Of a stretch of 64,000 nt of DNA, positions 23,201 through 36,257 are shown piece after piece. This stretch comes from Ascaphus truei (taxonomy: Eukaryota > Chordata > Amphibia > Anura > Ascaphidae): positions 109,465,257 to 109,529,256 of the forward strand of contig CM071571.1 in assembly GCA_036426205.1 (NCBI GenBank), in the 5' to 3' direction. A model generated the notes under the pieces. The model was not told the origin of the DNA. It saw nothing but the letters and a program-made list of their open reading frames with translations, and did not search any database. Each line of letters opens with the position of its first letter. Position 1 is the first letter of the stretch. Position numbers and translations under genes: made by a program.

Positions 23201-26200
23201 ACGATCTCAAGACTGAGCTAGATACTGCAAATGCTGCCATTTCCGCCATGGATGAAAAGCAGAGCCAATCTGATAAAATGGGGGCTACGCTAAAGCGGAA
23301 GTATGAGGAGGCACTAAAGCAGATAACAGTCTTCCAGCAAGAGGTTCACACTCTTCGCATAGAGCTGAATGCCTCACAACAGGAGGTCAACAGTGTCCAG
23401 ATAGAGGTGGGCGTAGCTCAGAAAGAGGTTCAGACACTCCACAGAGCACTGGATGCCTCACATCATGAGACCAACAGCTGCCGCACAGACCTGGAAGTTT
23501 CCAGAAAGGAACTACACAGTCTCACTGAGGAGCTGGACATTTCAAGGAAAACTATCCTACATCTTAACTTAGATCTCAAAGTCTCTCAGAAGGAGCTTCA
23601 GAACTTAAACCTGGAGATGGAAGTCTCACGCCAGGAGACAGCCTGCCTCCAAGCAGATGTGCAAAAATGGAAGGTGGACTGCAAGGAAGCCCTGAATAGT
23701 ACAGAGACTGAAAAAAGAGAAAATTTAAGATTAAAAAAAGAAAATTCTGAGTTGACAGAATACGTCAAGGGAAAGAATGAAGAGCTGCAGGCTCTTAAAG
23801 AAATAAATAAACTTTTGAAAGAGGAAATGTTTGAAGCAGAGCACCGACTGCAGAACCAACTGCAAGGTCTGCGTACACACCTCCAGTATGCTAAGGAGAA
23901 GCAGCAAACGCTGCAGGAAGAAAAGCTGCAGGCTGCTAAAGAGGTACAAGTGCTGCAGGGACGTCTGAACACCCAGTACGTCCCCACAGAGCAATATGAG
24001 GAGCTAAAGGCCACGCTGCATGTCTTCAGAGCATCATTGGAGGCGGAGCTTCGATGAAATAAATAAACTTTTGAAAGAGAAAATGTTTGAAGCAGAACCA
24101 ACTGCAAGGTCTGCGTACACACCTCCAGTATGCTAAGGAGAAGCAGCAAACGCTGCAGGAAGAAAAGCTGCAGGCTGCTAAAGAGGTACAAGCGCTGCAG
24201 GAACGTCTGAATACCCAGTACGTCCCCACAGAGCAGTATGAGGAGCTAAAGGCCACGCTGCATGTCTTCAGAGCATCATTGGAGGCGGAGCTTCGATACC
24301 AGGTGACTCTGAATGAGAGGGAGCATGAGAAGGCTCAGAAACTGGAGCAAGAGCTGGAGAGACAGAGAGACTGTTCCATTCCCTTGAGTCAGTACACCAA
24401 GGAGGAAACCGACGCAGCGGCAACCTTGACAACAAAAATTACAGAGCTCCAGAATATGAAGGAGACTCTGATACAGCCACCTAAGAAAGCACTAGCCAAA
24501 CCTACAGCTGCCCAACAGGCAACAAACAGAGGTAGGAGTGCAGAATCAAAACCAGAAGAATCCTTAGCTGAGGAAGCTGAAAAAATAGGACGTTCTCTGG
24601 AAAAGGAGGTGGAGGTGCAACTCAGTCCCAAAGAAGGTGAACTGGCGACTCCGTGGTGTGGAGAAGAGCAGAAAACTCTAAGGGCTAGTCCTAACTGCTC
24701 TACAACTGTTGCCATACACTTTGTCTATAAAAAGAGGAGTGCCCGACGCAACAGAAATCTCATGACCACGCACGCGATAAAAAGACTTTACGTGGAAAAA
24801 GTCCTCCTCGAGCGACTGAGGAGTGCTGATCTCAAGCACCTTCGGGAGGAGACAAAAATAAACTGGAGAAAGGGCTCCAATCCCAGCGGGACAGAGGGTT
24901 CTCTTCCTCCATCCACTCTCATTCAAATCACAGAAAGATCTCGAATGAGAGTGGAAGGATGGGCTTTGGCCGTGGTAAGCCCGAGCTTCCCACAAACAGG
25001 GGAGGTATGTAACAGGGGACTTATCCCTGTTCACAAAGGTGCCTCTAATCCAGCAGTGTGGTGGTTAACTGCTGGTAGCAAATTAACTAGCATCACCTGC
25101 CTGATTACAGGTAGTAGAAAAAGCCTGCCTTTGAGACAGGAAGGCTCTCCTCCTTTGCTCACGTGTGAGCTGACCTTTGGAGACAGAGCAGTGTTTTTGT
25201 AGATTAAATATACAAAAAGGGAACAGAGCTTGTTTATAGAAAATGAATGTTACAACCACATACAATATTTACTGTCCCGGCCGAGCTGAGTCTAACAAAA
25301 GACGGTAGCTGGCCGGGATCGCAGCGGGATCGCAGCGGGTCCATTCTCCGGTTTAAAACCGGAGTTTCCCGCGCTTTCCCGCGCTTCAATAGATAAACGC
25401 TATGGCGCTTACTATTGAAAGCGCCCGAGCCGCGGGAAAACCGGCCGAAACACGGCCCGGTTTTCGGCGGAGACTGCCGCGCGGCGCCCGCGTTTTTTTA
25501 AAACTGCGGTGGCGGCCGCTTTAGAATAAGCTCTGCCGCCACTGTATATGCAGACAGTTTCAGAAAATAAAATTATGAAACAGAGAGCCTATACGTTTCT
25601 AATGAACAATATTCGTCCTCTCCAAAGAGGTCTTGAAGTTCAAGATAGGAAACCTCACATATTATTGCTATAACACCCATGCTTGTTGAATTCTACTTTT
25701 GATACTCAAAAGCATTGTTGTTATGCTCTTATCTTTGTCCATGTGACAAGGACAGGCCAATATTTTGTGGGTGTGTCTTGAAACCCAAATGAATCTGACA
25801 GTATACAATACCCTAAAACTCTCTCCCTATAAGCCCTAGAATAATGCTACACTCATCATTGCATTCGTATGATTATGCTGAAAGCGTAGATATCCCTTTG
25901 CTAATGCAACTTCTACTTTTGATAAAGAGAAAACATTTCCCTAGATATGCAGCCCAGATACCTTGTCATGTTTAGGGTCAGTACAATTCTGGATTTTGGC
26001 TTGTTCAAAGCATATATTTGTTATCCTTGTGAATTAAAGCAGCTTTTAATTATCATACATGTTTTAATCTGTAAGGAAATGGGGAGTGCCCTTTCTGTCA
26101 TCTTTTGTCTGCTAGCCCGAAATGGTCTCAGGAATTGTTATAGCGTTTTATGATGCTCCCTTTTAAAGTTAGCCAAGAGATCCATTCAAAGGTCACAAGT

Positions 26201-29200
26201 CACAGAAATTATAAACTATCATTTTTTCATTGCTTACCTGGCCCATTTATTCAGAGACCATGTTGACCCAGGGAACCTCACAGGAGACAGAGAAAAATAG
26301 GCATTTTTAAAATTAAAGTTAACCCCTTGGGTGATGTGTTAACAATACAACTGAATAGGTTAAAGGAATTAACATGACAGACATTATGTTCCCCGCAGTT
26401 ACCACGAATCCACAAGAGAAAGTAGGTCCTATTTTACTGAACCCCCAAGAGCTATATCTATCTCCCAAAGCACATCTTTAGGCAACACGCGGAAAGACAA
26501 CTGTGCATACAAATGGGAAATATGCTCATTTAACTGATTTAAATATACCTTGCATATCTCCAAGATGCATCCATTATAGTTAAAGCAAGGCCTATTACGG
26601 CTGAAAACAGCACTTAAACTACGTTAGTGAGATCTGAAGATACCCATAGCACTTAACATTGTGATAACTTAAGTTAATGACTTCTTAAGTTAATAACAGA
26701 GCTCTGTGGATCTGGGCCTGAGTTGTATTCAGGAAATGATTCCTTATGAGCAGAAAACTACTGTAGTACTGTAATGCAAACACTAGATGGCATTGTAATA
26801 ATTTCAAATGAATAAAGCAGTGGTTGGTTTCCAACCTCTTTTTTGTTAAGGAACCCTATAATTATATTGTGAAACCCTGCGGAACGACAACCCCCTGTTT
26901 TTACTCTAAACCCCCCTCTCTGGTTTTACTCACTACACCCACCCCTCCATTTTTACTCACAGCCCCCTCCGCCCCCCATTTTTCTTTACAATATCCTTCT
27001 TCCCAGCATTTTTACACACAACATCCTCTTGTCAGTGCCCAGCCGGTGATGCAGGAGGACCCACCAAGGCAGCCAATACAGGAAGTTGGGAGCGACTTCC
27101 GGTTTGGCCTAACTAATTCCATCTGCCGGTGGGCAAGTCTGACAAGTAAATTGCATAAAAACCCTTTAGGGATGCCGGCTGATCCCTGGTTGAAAAACAC
27201 TGGTCTAAAGGACTGAAGAGTTAACCCATTTAAGGCACTGCAGTGGTTATATTCTTGGCAATGGAGAAGCACAATGTTACTGTAACTACTGTATGTGGAA
27301 TAAAATGACTGAAGAATTCCTGTGTAGAAGTTGTAAAGATCGAGAATTAATTTAATGAAATTGGGACTATATAAAGGACTTAAAACGACAGAGATTGCTT
27401 TAAAATATGAGATTTTCACATTTTTAAAAACACTTACAGGATCATTCTTATCTTTTGTGTGTTTAATTTAATGTATTTTTTGACAGATTGATGTGACTTC
27501 ATTTGTTAAAAATTGCCATACAGATACATGCAATTGTAACCTTGGTGGTGACTGCGAGTGTCTGTGTACCAGCATAGCAGCTTATGCTCACAAATGCTGC
27601 CAACAAGGTGTAGCAGTTCATTGGAGATCTCCAACCATGTGCCGTAAGTAGCCCTAATTTACATACATGCCTTTGTAAATAAACAACACATATCTAATGG
27701 CACCTGTGGTGCAGGGGTGTACGGTATGTTGCTGTCCCATCTAGCAGCCACAGGTGTTATTACAAATGGTGTCAATCTTTTATAAGTGGCACTGTATAAG
27801 AAGACATTATTATTGAGCAAGAGGCTTCATATATGTAGTTAGAATAAGCTGAAATGAATATCTTTGCCATTGTGCCAACCACTAATTTCGGCGGCATCCT
27901 ATTGAGCTGCTTATGAGTGCATATGCTTTTCAGGCATTGCCATTGACATTGGTGCTGTCATAAACCATTTAGACTCGGTGGTTCCAGCTTATAATTAGGG
28001 CTAATGCTATATGAGAGACATTTAAATAACACGTAATACTTATATTTTTCCTCCCATTTGTTTTTTCAGCATATGACTGTGAATACTATAACCAAGGTAA
28101 GTAGAAATTAGACATACAGTACTATGTATTTTAAACACGTGTACTTTAAAAGCTATTATATTTATGTATATTTACTGCAGTGTTATGTTGGGCATTATAA
28201 TATCCACAGTAGAAATTTATTGCTAAATAATTAACTAAACAAGCAAAGGTGGACAACTATTGTGTCATGTTAAAGCAATATGTGAAAAAACAATGCAACA
28301 GAGTTTCCCAAGTGAGATACCAAGTAGGACCCTACTCACAGATGTCTTAGCGCAGTCTCTTCCATTTATTATAGAGCAGTGAAGAGTACAAGGTTTCAGG
28401 TCCCATACGGGTTCACCTGATGAAAGGTCTGTATGGGACCTGAGACGTTGTACTCTTCATAGCTCTCTAATAAATTGAAGAGACTGCACTGAGACATTTC
28501 TGAGTAGAGTAATACTTGTTATCTCACTTGGGATACTCGGTTGCATATATAGTATACATACATGTATGTGTAGGAAAATTCTGTTATCTAATAAGCGAAT
28601 AAGAGCAGACCTTCTACCCCTTCACCGCTGGAGAGTAGCTAAACACAAAGACTTATTACAAACACTTATCATGATAAGTGTTTGTAATAACACGTTTGTA
28701 CAGATACAGTTCAGACAAAATGTTGACAGCCCTGCCACTTACTATGTTTCAAAACCTAATATTAAAATAATATTGCTTGAATATTTAACAAAAAATGAAT
28801 TACTGTATGTATGCAGTTATGTGAACAAACCCCAAGCTCTTTATGCCAGATAAATACTATTTCAGCGAAAACATATACAGTTTGTGTATGTATTTCATCG
28901 CTATGTACATTAATGGTGCTATATAAATAAAGACATACATACATAAATACAGCAATATCTAAATAATAATTGCAAAGTGAGGCAGCATTGATGTTGCACT
29001 ATACAGGCGAAACTATGTAAAAACTCAATGTTTTTCATGTATTGATTAACCAGTGCAACAAATATGGTTTAAGATTAATAAATCTATAGTAAATGTGTCA
29101 TAACATGTTTATAACAGTGTGTCTTTGCTCTTGTTTGTGTAGGACTTGGAGAAGGTCCTTTTATTCTGGCTAGTTGTGGCAACAGTGAAATAGTTTTAGG

Positions 29201-29834
29201 GGTAAATGTTACCAGCAAAAACATATTCCCATTGCCAAGAATGAGTGCACATGGAAATGTTTTGTTTAACTTCATGATAACACCTGGACTTTTCAAAGAT
29301 AAAGACCTGTGTGAGTATTCTAAATGTAAATAATATTGTATTTATTAATAGATATAAAAAGAGGCACTACACTTTGAAAATGTATCTACTTCATATGTAC
29401 AGTATGTTTTGTCCATAACAGGACTTTCATCCCATAGATTTGCTATGGTGCAAAAGTTTCTTTTTACAAAGTAATTTTTGTTCTGTTTTTACAAATTGTG
29501 TATTTCTAAAGAAACAGCTCAAACATTCAGCAGAGGAATTTTTATGTCACAAAACATGTTAGGGGGGTCTGTCAAAATCGCTCTAAGCCAGGCCTGCACA
29601 ACTTAAAGTGAGACGTGCCGAACTGCTCCAAGGAAAACAGATTCGGGCCGCACGGGTAAAACAGCATTTATTATTCACAATGATACATTTCTTTACCATG
29701 TTTACTTGAAACAAAATTACATTTAAAATACTTTAATTCAAATGATCTAATTTCCTAATCATCTCACAAACTTAATGAGCGGTATTACACCTTTTTTCAG
29801 CAACAAGCTTGTTGTATTTCGGGGTCAGTCCCCC

Positions 29835-29868
<34 letters not shown>

Positions 29869-30017
29869 ATCTCCCTCAGTCCCCCTCATCATCATCATAT
29901 CTCCCCCAGCCCCCTTCATCATCATATCTCCCCAGCCCCCCTCATCATCATCATCATCATCATAGCTCCTTCCATCCCCCTCATCATCATCATATCTCCC
30001 CCAGTCTCCACCACCAC

Positions 30018-30052
<35 letters not shown>

Positions 30053-33000
30053 CCATCATCATTATATCCCCCCCCCCACTCATATGCCTACCTGATTAGG
30101 ACTCACTCGGAGACAGGCACGGGGAGATGTGGTATGCTGCGGTCACAGCAGCGGGCCCCAGGAGGTAGTAAATTAGCCAGCAGTCAGAGCAGAGCAGGAC
30201 CGCACGAGGTAAGAAGCGCGCTCTAGCAGCAGGCACCAGAAGTTCCAGGTCACACTGCTAGAGCGTGTCACACTGCTAGAGCGCGCTCCTACCCTGCCGT
30301 CCTCCTCTGACACAAGTGATTAAGAAGCGGGCAGGGGAGAGTGGGCTCTGGTCGGGGGGAGAGGGGGGAGAGCGGACCAAAGCCGTTGCGGGGCGCACAG
30401 TGAGTCCGGGCGGGCCGCATGTGGCCAGCGGGCCGTATGTTGTGCAGGCCTGCTCTAAGCCATTGTCTGAATTGCAACTTATGGTGGTGTTCTATTAGAA
30501 TAAAACAGTGTTTTTATATTTGGAAAGTGTATCATTATTATAGGTGTGAGTTACCTGAGATTTATACATATTATGCTAAATTTTACTCTATGGCTTTCAA
30601 AATGACATCAATCAGTTGCTTAGAAAATATCCAGCCAATAGTACTAACATACTGTATATATTAAATAGAACATGTATACAGTTAGTGTGTATGTCCCATG
30701 CAATATGCATAGCAAGTTTTCTGAGAGTAATGTGTAGTAGGTTTGACTAAGATTCTAGTAACATATTTTATTTACACTAGAAATGTAACGCTTTTAATGA
30801 ATAATAAATTTTTAATAAAACATTGTAAGAAAGACAATAAAGGTACGGAGATGTCTCTTTTTACCCAGTGAAAACCTGTCAGGACGGGAGAGATTCTTTT
30901 TTAAAACCCCCACTTTTTCTCTAAAAAAAATGAAACTGTAGACTGGGGAAAGGTAATTATTGTTCAGATGACACAACCCCCTCACAATATGATCCTGCAT
31001 GCAGATATTGTACAATGGCCGACAATCACATGTTTCCATAGCAGGAGAACATTTACAGTAAGTGCCAGAAAGAGTCTACAGCAGGTCCACCAACAGGTCA
31101 GGTTTTCAGGATATCCCAACTTCAGCACAGGTGGCTTAGTCTTTGACTGCACCACCTGTGCTGAAGCAGGGATATCCTGAATGCCTGACCTGTTACAGGC
31201 CCATGAGGACTGGAGTTGCCCACCCCTGCTCTACAGTGTAAATCTTGCAGCAACGAATCATCTGACAGTACTGTTTGGAATAATACTAGGCACAAGTGGT
31301 TATGGGTGCGTTTATACCCTCACTCCTGACAATATTCTTCCCAAGAGAATTAAGCTTGTCTTTTGCTGGCATATGTTTTCTATCCTTGCATGACTTTACA
31401 TACAGTAGTATGAATAGCCCCTGTCTGCTATTTATATAAAGCATTTTCAGTGATTGTAAGGAAGGATTCACTTGTGTCATTGTATTAATTTTAAGTTCAG
31501 AAGTACTTGATTAATGATGTATTTGTATAAAATGTACTATACTTGATTCTATATAGTTTGCTAGATTAAGCCTTAAACTAAGTGGGGATAAATAACAGTG
31601 GAAATAATTAGTTTGTCTGTATTTTTTTTACCTTTTTTATATGTAAATAAATGTAATATTCTTTTTCTATGTTATCTGATCTGATAAAAGCCCTATCACT
31701 TGTCTCTTTGGAGTCGGCCGAAAGACCGAATTATTTCCTGTCTGTACACGAAAATGATACAATTCGTTTGGAACAATGGGAGGCGAATTCATTATATCGC
31801 AGGAGGGCTACTTTTTTTCACCACCAAGGCCTTTGGATTCCAGGTTACAGTGCATTTGAATTACACGGCAAGAAAGGGTATTTTATTGTACTGACTGCTG
31901 CAGAGGCGGAAGTTTCTAAATACGACATTTCAGAAGAGTTTAAACTTTCAAGCAGCTTTAAGATTGAAGGTGAGTTCTGGAATCTCGGCATAAGTAGTGT
32001 TTGTGAAAACAGCATTGTTGGAATAACACAGATTTGACCAGCAGAACAATTACATCTAGATCTTTTGAGACTATGGGGTTGCTCCTCAGAAGTCCGTACA
32101 ATTTGCGATTATGTCGACCGGTAACTAATTAGGATATGTCCGTCATTTTCCCTCAGTTTAATGAGTATCCTCAAAAGCTAATGATATGGAGAAATAATGG
32201 GCATTAGTAAAAGTAGCGGCATTACGTTAGCGGTATAAACGATGATTTTTGTTGGACAGAGACCCGTTAACCAATAAACTGCACATGTAGGAGTGGGAGA
32301 GGGAGCGGCTCAGTGAGTAAAGACACTGACTGGCACTGAGTTTGAAGCAGGAGGAACCTGTTCAATTCCCGGTGTTGGCTCCTTGTGACCTTGAGCAAGT
32401 CACTTTTTCACCCTGTGCCTCATACTGTGCCTACTCTATTTATGTATGTGTATATATATATACAAAACTTCTCCATCTCTTTCTCTCTTCATTCAAATTC
32501 TGTTGCTAAATGTTGTTGTTTCTCCCTCCACAATATTGCAAAGGGCAGCCAGCAGCATTTTTGGGGCTTAGAACAAATATGAAAAATGGGACCTCCACAA
32601 ATGTAATGACATAATTATACATTGGTTTACTTGGATTTAACATCTCTATGCCCCTTCATCCATACCTTTCGCTCTCCTTTTCCTCCTAGTGTTTCTCTCA
32701 CACCCGTTGTCAGTCCATCTTTTCCTCTTGTCTCCTTGTCCCCTTCCCCAATGTGTTTTTCTTCTTTCACCCATTTGTGTTTCTCAATTTCTTTTACCCC
32801 CTTTTTTTTGCCCCAGCATGTCTTCCCCTCTCTTCTCCCCTGCATGACTTCCCCTCTCTTTTCCTCACCAGCATGTCTTTCTCTTTCCTCTCCTGAAGCA
32901 TATCTTCCTCTTCCTTCTGCCCACAAGCATGTCTTTCTCTCTCGTCTCACACCCAGCATGCCTTTCTCTCTCCTCTCCCCTCCAGAATATCTCTTCTCTC

Positions 33001-34865
33001 TCCCCCAGAATGTCTCTCTCCTCTACTCCTGACTTTCTCTCTCTTCTCTCCACAGCATGTCTTTCTTTCTCTTCTCTTCCCCCCCATCATGTCTACCTCT
33101 CTCTTCTCCCCACCAGCTTGTCTTTCTATCTAATTTCCCTCCCAGCAAGTCTTCTCTCTCCTTTCACCAGCATGGCTTTCTTTCTCCTCTCCCCCAGCAT
33201 GTCTCTCTCTCTCATTTCCCCTAGCATTTATTTCTATCTCTTCTCCCCCCACATGTCTTTTTCTCCTTTCTCCCCCCAGCATGTCTTTCTCTTTCTTTTC
33301 CCCCAAGCATTTCTTTCTCTCTGTGAGGAACCCGGAGCTGCGTGGTCTTGCGCACGCTCCCGCACCTCTCCCGCGCAGCACTTCTCCTTGCAGAGAAGGG
33401 CATCGCGCAACACGCATGCGCGCACTTCCGACGTCCCCAGACGCTGCAGGGGTAGCCTCTGCATTGCATCACCAGTGCTCGGCGCACCTGTTACGCGCGC
33501 GTGACACACCCGAGCTCCATGGGAACAGAGTTTTATCAGCTCCATTACCTTCACCTGTCTCCTGCTCCTACCCTATCACAGCTTCCTCTGAGGCCACTCC
33601 TCTGCTCCACCCCTGCATGGGATTGGGCAGTCCTGCCTATATATATGCTCAGCTGTGCCACTGGCACTTTGGCTGAGCATAGATTCTCGTTCCCTGTGCT
33701 TACCTCTCTTGTGTTCTAGATTCCCTACCTTGCTATTGTATACCTGTGTACCGACCCGGCTTGCCTTTGGACTACCGCTTCTCTGGACTACTGACCTCGG
33801 CTATCCTCGACCCTCCGCTACTCTCCTACCCTGACCTCGGCATTAGGACCACGACCACTCTACCATCTCCAGCTCTGACCTCGGCTACTAGTACCCACTA
33901 CATTCCGGATTTTTCCTACCCTGACCTTGGCAAGTATATACGATGACTCTAACCTCTCCACTCCAGACCCGGCAATCTCGACTATCCATACTCTAGACCT
34001 GCCCCTGTGCCTGTCGGTGGCGTTATATCTATTCCCACCTCAGTACCGGGGGTCTCATCTTGTTTGTGGTGAGCACAGCGTGACACTCTTTCCTCTACTC
34101 TGAGCATGTCTTTCTCTTTTTCTCTAGCATCATTCTCCCTCTTCTACCAATATGTCTTTCTCTCTCTTCTCCCCCAGTGTCTTTCTCTCTCTCCCTCAGC
34201 ATGTCTCTCTCTCTCCTCTTGCTCCATAGTGTATTTCTCTCTCACATGACTCTTTCTTATCCCTCTTATGTATTTATTTTTTTCTCCTTCATTTTCTCTT
34301 TTTTTTATTTTTGTCTCTTCATACATATTTCTATTTTTCCTCTTTCATGTCTCGCCCCCACCCCCCACACCCCCTGATCTGGCAGCTCCTAAATAGTTCA
34401 TTGGCACTGAAGGTGCTAATGAAAAAAGTTAAACCACTTACCCCATTTCACAATAATGTCCTCCACGATCTTAAGGGTTATAAACCTCCTGGAACAACTT
34501 CATTTAAATAGGTTGGTCAATGTCCACCCTAAAAAAAATACATACACAAACAAAAAACTAAAATACCAAATATAGCCACATAACAGTCCATAGCAAAAAA
34601 AAATAGTGCCACCCCAAAAACAAACCTAAAGAATAAATCAGCCTCAAATAGAACCTAATGCCTGTGCCCAGCTCCAATTTGAAGTTCTTCCCGACTTTCA
34701 ATGAGGCATCGTCAATCTTACTTGAATCCCTTGCTCCTCCGTTTCTTGAAGATAGATATAGTAAATTCTCTCTCCATATTTCTTGTAAATCTTCTTTCTT
34801 CATATCTGTAGCTCCATCTTTTCATGTGCTTTCTCAGCCCAAAACGGCCATGTTATGTGAGGGCA

Positions 34866-34924
<59 letters not shown>

Positions 34925-36193
34925 AATATATTTATATTATTGCTTTTTGAGAGACTAAAGCATATTCTGATTATGCCCTTCTTCTTGTACCTTTTCATTA
35001 CTTAACTGGGTATTTATTGGAATGATCAGGTAATAAAAATGAGATAAATGCACAAATAACAATTGCACTATGCACAATGACCAGTTATAGACAAGGCTAA
35101 TGAATTCTAGGAGGTAGATGTTCTGCAGTCGACAGTCAGCTAATTAGCGGTTATTTTTCAATCTGGGGATGTATAACATAATGGTGATGGATGCTCTTAG
35201 GTGGTTAGGACTTTACAGTGTGGGAATGAATAGCCTGCTCATTTGCTTGGGTCTCTTTTCTTGGAAGTATTTGAAGATTAAACAAGAACAATAAAAGTTG
35301 CACCTAGAAACAGTGCAAAGTAAACAATGTCAAATTGACTTTTATTATTATAAATATATATTGGAGTGGTAATCAAATAGGGGCCCTCTGAAATATGAAT
35401 ACAAATCTGTTAAAGTTTTTAATAACTTCAATCACGCCCGAATGTCTAACTTTTCATAACAATTCTGCATTGCAGAGATTGTTGCCGCAGTACCATACAG
35501 GAGAATGTGTGAGTGGAGATATGAACCATGTGCCAGTCCTTGTGTTAAAACCTGTAGTGATCCTGAAGCCATAACATGCACATTTCTTCCACCGTAAGTG
35601 AGCATATTCAGTGTTAAGCATTTTACAAGAGCCTGGTGAATGTACATTATTCTAAACATAAAACGGATTACATTACAAATCTATTAGTGTCACTTTACAA
35701 CAATTATACCACTTATGCAATAAAGGGAAAGTGTGTGTGGGAGTGGGGGGAGGAGGGGGGGGGGAGTTTCAGTTGATTTATTACATGACACAGTTAATTT
35801 ACAGTTGTAATTAAAAGAAACACATGAGTTGGCTTTTTAAGTTAATTAAAGGTCTGTATTATTTTTAGAAGAAGGAAATAGGTACGGGAATTTTTTTTTA
35901 TAATTAAATACGTTATCATTTCCCAACTATTCTTAAACTTCACGTTATGTTTTTTATTACTTTAAGTAAACTTTAGGTAAATTCACGGTTTGCATTTCTT
36001 GATATTTTTCACTGTATGTAATTAATGATAATATCAACATTATTGTTATTTTTTTGTCTTTGCTTGATGTTTGAAGGGTAGAAGGATGTATACCATACTG
36101 CCCAAGCCATATGATTCTTGACGAGACAACACTTAAATGTGTCTATCCGGAAGACTGTGAGTATCAAGTTAGTTTTAAACCATTGTGGGTCGG

Positions 36194-36257
<64 letters not shown>

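Larger units (their letters stand above)
22273..25199 (+). mobile_element. coiled-coil LTR element, family copy 2, both LTRs truncated
   Basis: Plus-strand order: last 120 bases of the LTR (to 22392), PBS-like tggtgtccgaagtgag, a 2 kb coiled-coil coding region, purine tract acaggggaggta, then the first 192 bases of the 3' LTR (25008-25199). LTR parts match the solo LTR at 18297 closely. No polymerase genes. Lies in the OTOGL intron between the two C8 exons. Confidence 0.8.

Noticed and set aside
23598..24256. Minus-strand frames rich in Phe/Leu/Cys across the coiled-coil ORF
   Set aside because: Antisense shadow of the Glu/Lys/Leu-rich coding strand.
26824..27216. 130-codon open frame
   Set aside because: Lies within a hAT MITE with inverted ends; composition is Pro/Thr filler.
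29775..30099. His-rich open frame
   Set aside because: It translates the (cat)n array inside a MITE.
32622..33676. Arg/Glu/Lys-rich and Ser/Leu/Phe-rich open frames
   Set aside because: They come from the polypyrimidine satellite and the inserted LTR; all frames show the same low complexity.
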